From: Candidatus Methanophagales archaeon
Lineage (GTDB): Archaea > Halobacteriota > Syntropharchaeia > Alkanophagales > Methanospirareceae
Direction: 5' to 3'
Length of the DNA stretch: 16,464 bases
Assembly: GCA_023131215.1 (NCBI GenBank)
Contig: JAGLZV010000019.1
Coordinates: 1 to 16,464, forward strand
A program made the position numbers and the translations under genes. Shown in pieces: positions 7,259 through 13,939 of the stretch. The first letter of the stretch is position 1. Every line of letters begins with the position of its first letter. Under the pieces are notes generated by a model. That model made no database searches and was not told the origin of the DNA. It was given only the letters and a program-made list of their open reading frames with translations.

Positions 7259-7969
7259 TCAAATCAAATCAATAATCTCATCCCGCACATAATTTATGAA
7301 ATCATCCCGTGTAGCCTTGCTGAAAATTGTTACAACACCGTTTCTTGTTACCCCTACCACCGTTCCATGCCGTTTAGACTTCAATACGATATACCATATT
7401 TTCCCATGCTTCAAATGGTCTACGTACATGGACGTATTCCCCAAAGCAGAGCCATATAAAGACAGTTTTTTAATATTCGGCAGGTCTACATCGTCAAAGA
7501 AAATTACTTTTGTATCCTCGAAGTTGTCTTCGTGAAAACGCTCAAATCGAGCAGGCTCAATCCTCACTTCCACTATCTTCCCGGTCGTTATGAAAAGTAT
7601 TTTGCTCAACTGATTGGCGATATTATTCGCCCTCGCTTTCTTTTCCATAATCGTCAGAACAATCCTACCTTTTTGCTCTTGCTCTTGCTTTTGCTCTTGC
7701 TCAACGAAGAAAAAAGGAGCTTCGGACGTGGTTGGCATGCGCACTCGCTCACCATGATGATAAACATCCAGAAGCTGGTCTTGAATGAAAGTTCCATGCA
7801 AGGAATCCCCAATTAAACGCAAGTCCTTTATCTCGGTAATCAAACTTATATCTTTGTCGTTCTCTTTCAATTTCTCTTCAGATTTAAAACCTTTCAGCTT
7901 AGCAGCTATCTTTTGCAAATCTACATCAACATCTTCTTCAACCAGGAATAATTTTCCCGCTAAGACCAT
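7259..7969 (-). CDS. Conserved-looking hypothetical protein with an EQ repeat
   Basis: 236 residues, not recognised. No transmembrane segment or signal peptide is evident. The first ~85 residues mix charged helix and beta-rich stretches. A low-complexity linker EQEQKQEQEQ (residues 90-99) follows, then a region rich in predicted beta strands and short helices (GRIVLTIMEKKARANNIANQL, ITTGKIVEVRIEP, IWYIVLKSKRHGTVVGVTRNGVVTIFSKATRDDF), which looks like the conserved core. The start is fixed by an in-frame TAG two codons upstream. It is divergent from the SMC-like operon across 192 bp and convergent with topA, so a role beside the SMC genes is possible but unsupported by motif. Confidence 0.7.
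   Translation of the reverse strand: MVLAGKLFLVEEDVDVDLQKIAAKLKGFKSEEKLKENDKDISLITEIKDLRLIGDSLHGTFIQDQLLDVYHHGERVRMPTTSEAPFFFVEQEQKQEQEQKGRIVLTIMEKKARANNIANQLSKILFITTGKIVEVRIEPARFERFHEDNFEDTKVIFFDDVDLPNIKKLSLYGSALGNTSMYVDHLKHGKIWYIVLKSKRHGTVVGVTRNGVVTIFSKATRDDFINYVRDEIIDLI
7673..7702 (-). repeat. In-frame hexanucleotide microsatellite (TTGCTC x5)
   Basis: Five consecutive copies of TTGCTC, the third being TTGCTT, lie inside the 236-residue gene. On the coding strand they encode alternating Glu/Lys and Gln. Unit length is a multiple of three, so slippage would lengthen or shorten the linker without a frameshift. Confidence 0.85.
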
Positions 7970-8161
7970 GTCCTATGTTCTATAATTGATTGGCAGGTAA
8001 GTTTAATAAAGCATTCTATTCTCAGACATGGTTATATGAAAGTTCCTCTTTCTCTACCTCAATCTCGGTATGATTTTATCAAATAGGAAAATTTCGTGAT
8101 GCCATAAAAGTAAAGTTTAACAACCCAAAAACACATTAATAAAATTATCTGAACTCATAAA
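7970..8161. promoter_or_regulatory. Divergent promoter region of the SMC-like operon
   Basis: This 192-bp AT-rich gap separates the 236-residue gene from the SMC-like operon. Candidate TATA elements are GTTTAATAAA at 8001-8010 (read on the minus strand, about 33 bp from the minus-strand ATG) and either the TTAATAAAAT stretch at 8136-8145 or the AT-rich block at 8102-8119 for the plus strand. No clear dyad, RNA gene or further ORF was seen. Confidence 0.4.
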
Positions 8162-10105
8162 ATGCCCAAATTAACCGCCCAAGAAAGTACCAGCATCTGG
8201 CTGAAAGAAATAATCTTAGAAAATTTCATGTCCTACGAATATGCGAGAATACCGCTAAAACCCGGACTTAATCTGATTTCAGGTCCAAATGGAGCGGGAA
8301 AGTCATCTATTCTATTGGCGATTTCCGTTGCGTTAGGTCAGATATACACGGAGAGGAGCAAAAGGCTGAGGGATTTGATAAGGCGAGGCGAGGAAATTGC
8401 AAGAATTACTTTAGTATTTGATAACGAAGAAACGAACGGAAGAAGACCAATCAGTTTCTCAGACGCCGATACTTTCATGCTGTCGAGATATCTGAAGAAC
8501 GATGGGAACTACTGGTGGGAAGCGGATTATAAGCAGATAAGCTACGAAGAAGTTGCCAGGCTGTTCAAAGGTTTTGGGCTTGACCCAAATAATATGCTGA
8601 TAATCATGCATCAAAACACAATGGAACAATTCTGCTTGACGGCGCCGCAAGAGAAGCTAAAGCTTTTAGAAGAGGCTGTTGGCTTCAGCGCATATCGGGA
8701 AAAAGTGATAGAGGCGAAGCACCGGCTTGAATCAATCATAAGCGAAGACGAATCTATTTCTGAATTGCTTGGAAGAGCAAAAGAGAGCCTTGGTTACTGG
8801 AAAGAAATGCATGAGAAGTATTTGCTGAGAGAGGAGTTGGAGGAGAGAAGAAGCTGGTTGAAAAGAGAAGCGATATGGGCACGGGTGATAAAACAAGAAG
8901 TGGCGTTACAAATGCTTGAAGAACGGCTTAAAGTGAAGGAACATTCGCTCGAATCAAACTTAGTTGAGATGGAGGACACAAAAGAAAAGATAAAAACGTG
9001 GCGAAAAAAACTCGACTCATGGAAAATCAACTCTAAGGAATCTTTTTATGAGCTTTTGCACTTAGAGAAGGAAGAGACGAGATTTGAGAGCTTGATTGAG
9101 CATCTAAAAGAAAACGAACGGATTTTCCGCGGGCTTGGGAAGAATGAAGGGGTGGAGAAAATAGGGGAAAGACTGAAAGAAGCTCTTAAGAGGAAGAAAG
9201 AATTAAAAAAGGAAATAAACAAGATACAAAGTGAACTCGGAGCTTTTGAAAGAAGTCAGGAATCGGATCTGGAATCTTATATAAGCTATCGAGTAAAGGA
9301 AGAAGTCATGAGGTTTAAGAGAGACATGCTCGAAGCTGATATAAAAACAATTAAGGTGGAGATGGAGAAAGTGAACCAAAAGTTGGCGGATTTACTACCC
9401 CAGAAGAAAAAAGCTGGTGAGAGAATAGAAACCGAAAGAAAACAAAGCGAAATAGAGAATGAAATGAGTTTGGTAGGTGCGAAAATCGAAGCGCTGGGCG
9501 AGATACCGGAAGAGACAGAAGAGATATACTCGAATTATTCACGGTTGTTTGAGGAATTGAAAGAAAAATCGAAGATAGTAGCGGCGAATAAACGAGAAGG
9601 GCTGAAAGAACTCGATGCGAGGAAGAAAATCTGGCGTAAGGCGATAACCGACCTTTTAGATTCTATCAACAGTTCTTTTCAGCAAATTCTATCCGGCATA
9701 GGCGCTTCTGGTTTAGCACGGCTGGTCGATGTTGAGGATGGTGATGGTGATGGTGCAGAGGATATAGAAAATGCGGGTTTAGAACTTTTTGTTGGGTTCA
9801 GTGGCTCTCCGCCTGTTCTGTTTGATTACTATACGCAAAGTGGTGGAGAGAAGACAGCCTCGGTAATGGCATTTCTTTTGTCAATCCAGCAATTGCTTCG
9901 GTCTCCTTTCAGGGCGGTGGACGAATTCGATTTGCACATGGACCCGAGGAATCGAGAAGAGATATACAAGATGATGATTTCGTCAATGAAAGAATCTGAA
10001 TGCTTGCTGATTACACCAAGTCAACTAACCGTAACCGACCCAAGTGTTCATATAATAGTGGTGCAAAAGGCATATGGGAAATCGGGGGTAAGAGAGGTTA
10101 AATGA
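8162..10105 (+). CDS. Short-armed SMC-family ATPase, Smc5/6-like signature motifs
   Basis: 647 residues. The N-terminal head has WLKEIILENFMSYEYARI followed by Walker A GPNGAGKSS at 41-49; the stretch QNTMEQFCLTAPQEKLKLLEEAVGFSAYREKV resembles the conserved SMC segment after Walker A. The C-terminal head has the ABC signature QSGGEK (559-564), then FRAVDEFDLHMDPRN with Walker B D587-E588. That combination (QSGGEK, VDEFD, MDPxNR) recalls Smc5 (VDEIN..MDP.NER) and Smc6 (LDEFDVFMD..NR) more than condensin or cohesin. Residues about 190-500 are coiled coil. There is no CxxC zinc hook, so not Rad50, and no clear SMC hinge; arms are far shorter than in a ~1150-residue SMC. A GDGDGAED acidic loop lies near residue 525. 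The stop overlaps the next ATG by 4 nt. Confidence 0.85.
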   Translation: MPKLTAQESTSIWLKEIILENFMSYEYARIPLKPGLNLISGPNGAGKSSILLAISVALGQIYTERSKRLRDLIRRGEEIARITLVFDNEETNGRRPISFSDADTFMLSRYLKNDGNYWWEADYKQISYEEVARLFKGFGLDPNNMLIIMHQNTMEQFCLTAPQEKLKLLEEAVGFSAYREKVIEAKHRLESIISEDESISELLGRAKESLGYWKEMHEKYLLREELEERRSWLKREAIWARVIKQEVALQMLEERLKVKEHSLESNLVEMEDTKEKIKTWRKKLDSWKINSKESFYELLHLEKEETRFESLIEHLKENERIFRGLGKNEGVEKIGERLKEALKRKKELKKEINKIQSELGAFERSQESDLESYISYRVKEEVMRFKRDMLEADIKTIKVEMEKVNQKLADLLPQKKKAGERIETERKQSEIENEMSLVGAKIEALGEIPEETEEIYSNYSRLFEELKEKSKIVAANKREGLKELDARKKIWRKAITDLLDSINSSFQQILSGIGASGLARLVDVEDGDGDGAEDIENAGLELFVGFSGSPPVLFDYYTQSGGEKTASVMAFLLSIQQLLRSPFRAVDEFDLHMDPRNREEIYKMMISSMKESECLLITPSQLTVTDPSVHIIVVQKAYGKSGVREVK

Positions 10106-10890
10106 AACTCGACGAGCTATTCAGGCAGATAAACTTTTGCAAAACCATACAAAAAGAAGGAACAGACCCATTTGACTTAGACGTCAAAAAGTTTCTTGAA
10201 ACGCTGAAACAGTATCTCAAAAAGTGGAAACGCTTGGACGACCTGCTTTTAGATGCAGAAGCGATATCTGAGTTAGCGAAGATAATCGAATTGCAAGGTA
10301 AGTGGATAAGAGACCGCTCCTCCTCATTCTATATAGACCCCGTTTTAATGGAACTCAAACTAAAAATGCTGGAACCAGCTCAGTTAGCAAATGCATTCTT
10401 TGAATCCTGGCATCCTATTATATCAATGGATAGAATTACCGCAAAGAGGTTAAAAGAGGGACTGGATTACTGGAACGCTCTGTTACCGTTTAGTGAGAGG
10501 AAGGAAGAATTTCCGCTTCCGTCAATACCTGAAACGTTTGCGTTCGACATCGAGGATTTAATTGATTTGAACATCTTATCCAGGACAGAGTTCGAGGACT
10601 CAATAAAAGCGGTTTTAAAAGACCTTGAAGCACGAGGCAGAATCGAATATCACGATTTTATTTATGACGATGAATTTGAAGACAGTGTTAAAAAGGCTTA
10701 TCTGACGAGTTACCTGGTAAGCGAAGGAAAGGCGGAGCTCGATATAAATCCATTAGAAGAAGAAGTTTTTATTTCTCCGAATAAAGTCAATGCAAAAGCA
10801 AACACTGGAGAGGTCAGGTCTATCCCAATTTCGTTAAGCTATGAGGATTGGATGAGATGGAAGAGGAAACAGAAACAGAAGAGGAATTAA
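10102..10890 (+). CDS. Kleisin-like (ScpA/Nse4-type) partner of the SMC ATPase
   Basis: 262 residues. The N-terminus reads DPFDLDV (22-28), a leucine-rich helix (FLETLKQYLKKWKRLDDLLLDAEAISELAKIIELQGKWI), then an extended stretch and further helix (YIDPVLMELKLKMLEP). This follows the ScpA pattern of PWDIDI, a helix bundle, then a helix that embraces the SMC neck. The centre is linker-like and the 150-205 region (DLIDLNILSRTEFEDSIKAVLKDLEARGRIEYHDF) could be the C-terminal winged helix. The start ATG overlaps the SMC stop (ATGA) and its 3' end overlaps the tandem winged-helix gene. Position between an SMC ATPase and a kite-like protein is the strongest argument; sequence similarity to kleisins is weak and by eye. 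Confidence 0.6.
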   Translation: MKLDELFRQINFCKTIQKEGTDPFDLDVKKFLETLKQYLKKWKRLDDLLLDAEAISELAKIIELQGKWIRDRSSSFYIDPVLMELKLKMLEPAQLANAFFESWHPIISMDRITAKRLKEGLDYWNALLPFSERKEEFPLPSIPETFAFDIEDLIDLNILSRTEFEDSIKAVLKDLEARGRIEYHDFIYDDEFEDSVKKAYLTSYLVSEGKAELDINPLEEEVFISPNKVNAKANTGEVRSIPISLSYEDWMRWKRKQKQKRN

Positions 10891-11426
10891 GGACACGGAC
10901 AGAAAAGAAGGTGAAGAAGGCAGCCCAGTTGTTATTCTTTAGAAGGCATAGAATCCCTGGAGTTAAAGGCTGGGAGCTCAAAAAGGCATTGGGGGATAAT
11001 TATATGGATGTAATCGAGGTTTTAAATTCTGCTCTCGATAGATTTGGAATGGAAGTAAAAAGGATAAGCCGAGAAGGAGGAATAGGTGAAGGTGAAGGGG
11101 AGGATGAAGAAAAAAAAGAGCGCGACAGGTTTATGATTGTGCTCAAAAACCACATGGTTGAAAAAGCTTCTGGTGAAAGGATAGATGATGTCGCAATGCT
11201 GTCTGCTACTTTAGCCTTTATCATTTCGAAGCAAGGAAAAGCACCGAGGAAAACAATAGAAGATTTTTTAGCCGATAAATTCCCTAAACATAGAATTTAC
11301 TTCGCTCTGGACAGGTATATCAGGCAGGGATATTTGGGTGAAGACGACAAGGTATTGTATATCGGATGGAGGACACGAGCAGAAGTGGATAGAAAATCGC
11401 TATTGGATTTGATTTTGTCCGCTTGA
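10857..11426 (+). CDS. Tandem winged-helix kite protein resembling Nse3/MAGE
   Basis: 189 residues from ATG 10857. An in-frame TTG at 10848 would add three residues, but GAGG at 10843-10846 suits 10857 (10-nt spacing). Positions below count from the TTG. After an acidic N-terminus, winged helix A (about 20-100) reads KKAAQLLFFRRHRIPGVKG, then DVIEVLNSALDRFGMEVKRI, a Gly/Glu loop (76-92) and DRFMIVLKN. Winged helix B (about 112-180) reads DDVAMLSATLAFIISKQGKA, LDRYIRQGYLG and YIGWRTRAEV. The order and wording parallel the MAGE homology domain (FG.DVKEVD, SFVLV, LGVIFMNG, KQKYL, LWGPRA..E). Kite proteins bind kleisins in SMC complexes (ScpB, MukE, Nse1/Nse3). It overlaps the kleisin-like gene by 34 nt. 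ScpB-like is the more conservative reading. Confidence 0.65.
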   Translation: MEEETETEEELRTRTEKKVKKAAQLLFFRRHRIPGVKGWELKKALGDNYMDVIEVLNSALDRFGMEVKRISREGGIGEGEGEDEEKKERDRFMIVLKNHMVEKASGERIDDVAMLSATLAFIISKQGKAPRKTIEDFLADKFPKHRIYFALDRYIRQGYLGEDDKVLYIGWRTRAEVDRKSLLDLILSA

Positions 11427-11515
11427 AATCTGCTTTGGGCAGGAAATTATTTTGAGGTGACAGGAATACTGGCAAAGAAAGAAAAAATTAAGGTAGAAGA
11501 GGATATAATGGTTTC
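11427..11515. other. Convergent gap between the SMC operon and the S8 peptidase
   Basis: 89 bp with no ORF. Only a 4-bp CTGC/GCAG stem just after the stop was seen; no T-run strong enough to call a terminator. Confidence 0.4.
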
Positions 11516-13159
11516 CTATTCCAGGACAGCCCTGAGGCTGAAATCACCAGAGCCACGGTAAGAACGAACCATGGCATAATATTCACCTGGTTCTATGGGT
11601 TGTATCCTGATCTTCTCATCAGCAGAGCTGGTAAATCCACGGTAATCATACTCTGTTAATGTCGGCTCTGCACCCTTTCTAACATAAATGTCAAAATCTA
11701 CCCCAGTAGGCCCATTAAGCTCTATATTCAAAGCATTTCCTACTGATAATCGAAACATGGCGGTAGCGCCAGTTTCCTTAAGATTCCCAGATACTACTTC
11801 ACCCACTCGCAGTTGCCTTATCTCTGTTTTATCCAGGGCGCAGATGATCTCGGGAACATTGATCAGCCCGAAACCATGGCTATAATCAAAACCTGTCAGA
11901 CCTATATCCTCAGATGTCCGGCGCAAGAGATTACGGAGTTGGGCTGGAGTGAGATTAGTTGGAGAATAAACACTCCGTATGGCTGCTACTACTCCGGCTG
12001 CGACCGGACAAGCCGCTGAAGTGCCACCATCGGCAGCATAGACACCGGAGCCCTCGAAGTGAGTGTATGCACAAAGGTCTGGTTTGTCCTCGTGAAGATG
12101 TCCCGGTCCTTGACTTGAATAGCCAAGGCGAACTTTGTTCATTGTAACACCTGCGATACAGAGAACACCTTGATGGGAGTTCGCTCCATAAATAGGTCTA
12201 TTGGTAACGCCCTCACACCTGTTATCAGGGCATTCCTGGCCACAATTACCTGCTGCAAAAAGAATATCAGCACCGGCGTCTTCTAAGCTTTCCACAATAA
12301 TGTTGAAGGGATGATCAGGATTATCACTATAGTTACCATGATGCCCCACAGGGAAATCCCAAGATGGGTGAAACATCCCCCAACTGTTATTTACCACCAG
12401 TGCAGGCTTGTTTTGTTCATCTGTGGAGAGCAATTCGAGAAGCTTACTGTATGCCCTGACAGCATCACTCAAGAAACCCTCCATCACAGAACCTCCTTCT
12501 GCTTGTGAGAGAAGAAGTGCATAATCCAGAAGGGTACAGTTTGGGGCAGCGATACATGCATCAAAGGCACACATCGTGCCATGGTCAACAGGCAGATTTC
12601 CCGGGATGAGACCCTGTTCAGGTGTCCAGCTCTTGTCTGCATCGAATTCAGGATTTATCCCTTTGCTCCGCAGGTAGTCTACATTAATCCCTGTATCTAC
12701 AATTGCGACCATGACGTTAGAACCATCCATACCCCTTGCATGGAGTGTTGAACTATTTAGAAGATTTGCCACATCCTCATGGCTTCCAACTGGATTTTGG
12801 GGGCAAACAGCGATGGCGCTAATTCGCGGATCCGAAAATACTCCGACCACCTTTGGGTCTTGCTTTACATTTTCTATGAGACGATTTAATGCAGTATCAT
12901 CTTCTACCTCTCCCCGGATTAGATAGGTAGACACCTCGGGCCGGGCATCAAAGGTGAATAATCGTCCCACTTCCATATCTCCAACTCTCTCCCGCGGTTC
13001 TCGATTCGGGAGCTTTACAGGTGTGTAGCTTTCATCAACCAAAAGAGCTGGAATATCCATTGATGGAACGGTAGAGGTTGAAAATCTTCGCGCCGTTAAT
13101 GCAGCATCGAGCTCGGGAGTATGTCGCATCTGAATTAATACACGTATTTTATCTGGCAT
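11516..13159 (-). CDS. S8 family (subtilisin-like) serine peptidase with C-terminal PPC-like domain
   Basis: 547 residues. The catalytic set is complete: D155 (VAIVDTGIN), H193 (VDHGTMCA), oxyanion N305 (FAAGN) and S381 (GGTSAACP). Residues about 60-120 resemble an I9-type propeptide (STYLIRGEVEDD, PKVVGVFSDPRISAIAV). After the catalytic domain (to ~440), residues 447-547 form a beta-rich module (LRVGEVVSGNL, ATAMFRLSVG, VDFDIYVRKG, GEYYAMVRSYRGSGDFSLRA), typical of a pre-peptidase C-terminal (PPC) domain. There is no signal peptide or membrane helix at the chosen start, although PPC domains are usual in exported proteases. Three cysteines (C306, C310, C315) cluster just after the oxyanion Asn, suggesting a disulfide or metal site. 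A strong ribosome site lies upstream. Confidence 0.9.
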   Translation of the reverse strand: MPDKIRVLIQMRHTPELDAALTARRFSTSTVPSMDIPALLVDESYTPVKLPNREPRERVGDMEVGRLFTFDARPEVSTYLIRGEVEDDTALNRLIENVKQDPKVVGVFSDPRISAIAVCPQNPVGSHEDVANLLNSSTLHARGMDGSNVMVAIVDTGINVDYLRSKGINPEFDADKSWTPEQGLIPGNLPVDHGTMCAFDACIAAPNCTLLDYALLLSQAEGGSVMEGFLSDAVRAYSKLLELLSTDEQNKPALVVNNSWGMFHPSWDFPVGHHGNYSDNPDHPFNIIVESLEDAGADILFAAGNCGQECPDNRCEGVTNRPIYGANSHQGVLCIAGVTMNKVRLGYSSQGPGHLHEDKPDLCAYTHFEGSGVYAADGGTSAACPVAAGVVAAIRSVYSPTNLTPAQLRNLLRRTSEDIGLTGFDYSHGFGLINVPEIICALDKTEIRQLRVGEVVSGNLKETGATAMFRLSVGNALNIELNGPTGVDFDIYVRKGAEPTLTEYDYRGFTSSADEKIRIQPIEPGEYYAMVRSYRGSGDFSLRAVLE

Positions 13160-13168
13160 TGTTATTTT

Positions 13169-13175
13169 CTCCTTT
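13169..13175 (-). promoter_or_regulatory. Shine-Dalgarno of the S8 peptidase
   Basis: AAGGAGA on the minus strand is 9 nt from the ATG at 13157-13159. It fixes a start that leaves the protein without a signal peptide. Confidence 0.75.
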
Positions 13176-13230
13176 TATATTACGTGACTGACTATCCCAC
13201 TAAAAAGTTTTTGGTTTTTGCATTTTTCGA

Positions 13231-13244
13231 AAAATTTAAATAGA
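13231..13244 (-). promoter_or_regulatory. Candidate TATA box for the S8 peptidase
   Basis: CTATTTAAATTTT on the minus strand contains the symmetrical ATTTAAAT core and would place transcription start near 13210, a leader of about 50 nt including the Shine-Dalgarno. Because the core is palindromic it could also work on the plus strand, into the transposase remnant. It may have been brought or exposed by the insertion. Confidence 0.35.
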
Positions 13245-13461
13245 CGGAAGCCCCCCATCAGTGGAGCCAGCAAATAATCTTTGTGAGCAGGTTATCTGAG
13301 AGCATATGTTCATGCGAAAAATCACAGGTGCTTTTGGATACGAGAATGGTGCTGAGTATTATCAATACATTGCTTCTGTATTCGCTACGTGGAGATTGCA
13401 ACAAAAAGATGCCTATGACGAACTCAAAAAATTGCTCATCAAAGAACTCTGTTTGAGATGA
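13243..13461 (+). pseudogene. IS66-type transposase, decayed C-terminal remnant
   Basis: The plus strand reads VEPANNLCEQVI, a TGA at 13297-13299, then EHMFMRKITGAFGYENGAEY and YQYIASVFATWRLQQK to a TGA at 13459-13461. This matches the end of IS66-family DDE transposases (PTNN.AER.LR.hV..RK..G.....G......i.s...TW), where the Glu after NN is the last catalytic residue. The internal stop sits where the conserved Arg is expected (CGA to TGA). The rest of the transposase upstream is missing and no terminal repeats were found, so it is an inert fragment. It lies between the I9-like gene and the peptidase, on the opposite strand to both. Confidence 0.7.
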
Positions 13462-13484
13462 GCTAAAAATACCCTCCTTTTTGC

Positions 13485-13730
13485 TTAAGATTTTATTGGG
13501 GCTATCTTCACGTCTGCATAGACGCCCTTTACCTTAGGTTGTACAGACGTAAGCTTATCAGGATCTATGTCTCCAGAAACGCGAATTGTATATAAGTTAC
13601 GCTTAGGACTGATGAGAACCAGACCATAATCTTCATCTATTTTTAACTCCCTAAGTCCATGAAGTTCTTTAACATATTCTAAGGTATTTTCTTTAGGTAG
13701 AAGATGTAATGTAACGAGGTATCTTACCAT
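13485..13730 (-). CDS. Small protein resembling an I9 subtilisin propeptide/inhibitor
   Basis: 81 residues with no signal peptide. The C-terminal half (LYTIRVSGDIDPDKL, then PKVKGVYADVKIAPI) matches in order and spacing the prodomain of the S8 peptidase downstream (STYLIRGEVEDD, then PKVVGVFSDPRISAI). I9 domains fold subtilases and inhibit them; free-standing I9-like inhibitors are known. A strong Shine-Dalgarno at 13739-13744 supports the start. It overlaps the preceding 52-residue ORF by 38 nt and is separated from the peptidase only by the transposase remnant, so the two were probably once adjacent in one operon. The family call is by eye and the inhibitor role is inference. Confidence 0.7.
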   Translation of the reverse strand: MVRYLVTLHLLPKENTLEYVKELHGLRELKIDEDYGLVLISPKRNLYTIRVSGDIDPDKLTSVQPKVKGVYADVKIAPIKS

Positions 13731-13851
13731 CTATCTTGCTCCTTGCATATTTTCTTTCTACCACTCGCTGCACATACCGATTACCATGCGTGCGCTGAAG
13801 CGCCAATGCAATAGCAACCGATTCTTTTATTTCTTTCTCCTTGGTTAACAT
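13693..13851 (-). CDS. 52-residue protein with LQRTHGNRYVQR motif
   Basis: A short ORF starts at ATG 13851, the first ATG after an in-frame TAA upstream, and ends at a TAA at 13693-13695. Its centre is VAIALALQRTHGNRYVQRVV (12-31), followed by a basic stretch (ERKYARSK). The LQRtxGNxxVxR motif is one I associate with the N-terminal region of DUF4157-type proteins linked to extracellular contractile injection systems and similar export loci. Here it stands alone, without the DUF4157 zinc-peptidase-like domain. It overlaps the I9-like gene and so is probably its first cistron. No Shine-Dalgarno is visible. It could instead be the broken N-terminus of a longer protein. Confidence 0.5.
   Translation of the reverse strand: MLTKEKEIKESVAIALALQRTHGNRYVQRVVERKYARSKIDGKIPRYITSST
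13739..13744 (-). promoter_or_regulatory. Shine-Dalgarno of the I9-like gene, inside the 52-residue ORF
   Basis: AAGGAG on the minus strand lies 8 nt before the ATG at 13728-13730. It is embedded in the coding sequence of the LQRTHGN ORF, which fits coupled translation of the two small genes. Confidence 0.7.
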
Positions 13852-13865
13852 GGTTTTCAGAGTAT

Positions 13866-13884
13866 AAAAAACTTATTGTTTTTT
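13866..13884 (-). terminator. A/T-tract hairpin upstream of the small-gene pair
   Basis: AAAAAAC (13866-13872) and GTTTTTT (13878-13884) form a 7-bp stem with a 5-nt loop; read on the minus strand it ends in a T-run. A second hairpin, CATCCC/GGGATG (13892-13911, 8-nt loop), lies just before it. Together they could end transcripts coming from nnr. The same AT-rich block could instead hold the promoter of the LQRTHGN ORF. Confidence 0.35.
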
Positions 13885-13939
13885 GTGGCTTCATCCCAAA
13901 AATAAGGGATGTATCCATGTTCAGTAGCACGTGTACTCT

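Noticed and set aside
7673..7702. CRISPR-like or regulatory tandem array
   Set aside because: The units are contiguous 6-mers without spacers and lie in frame inside a coding sequence.
8162..10105. Rad50 identity for the short SMC-like ATPase
   Set aside because: No CxxC zinc hook and no Mre11 neighbour; the Walker B region reads like SMC (VDEFD..MDP.NR), and the neighbours look like kleisin and kite proteins.
10848..10856. TTG start for the Nse3/MAGE-like gene
   Set aside because: An ATG nine bases later has a better-spaced GAGG; the TTG would leave almost no gap to it.
13306..13461. A separate 51-residue gene starting at ATG 13306
   Set aside because: The reading frame continues upstream past a stop into the conserved transposase NN..E segment, so it is the tail of a broken transposase.
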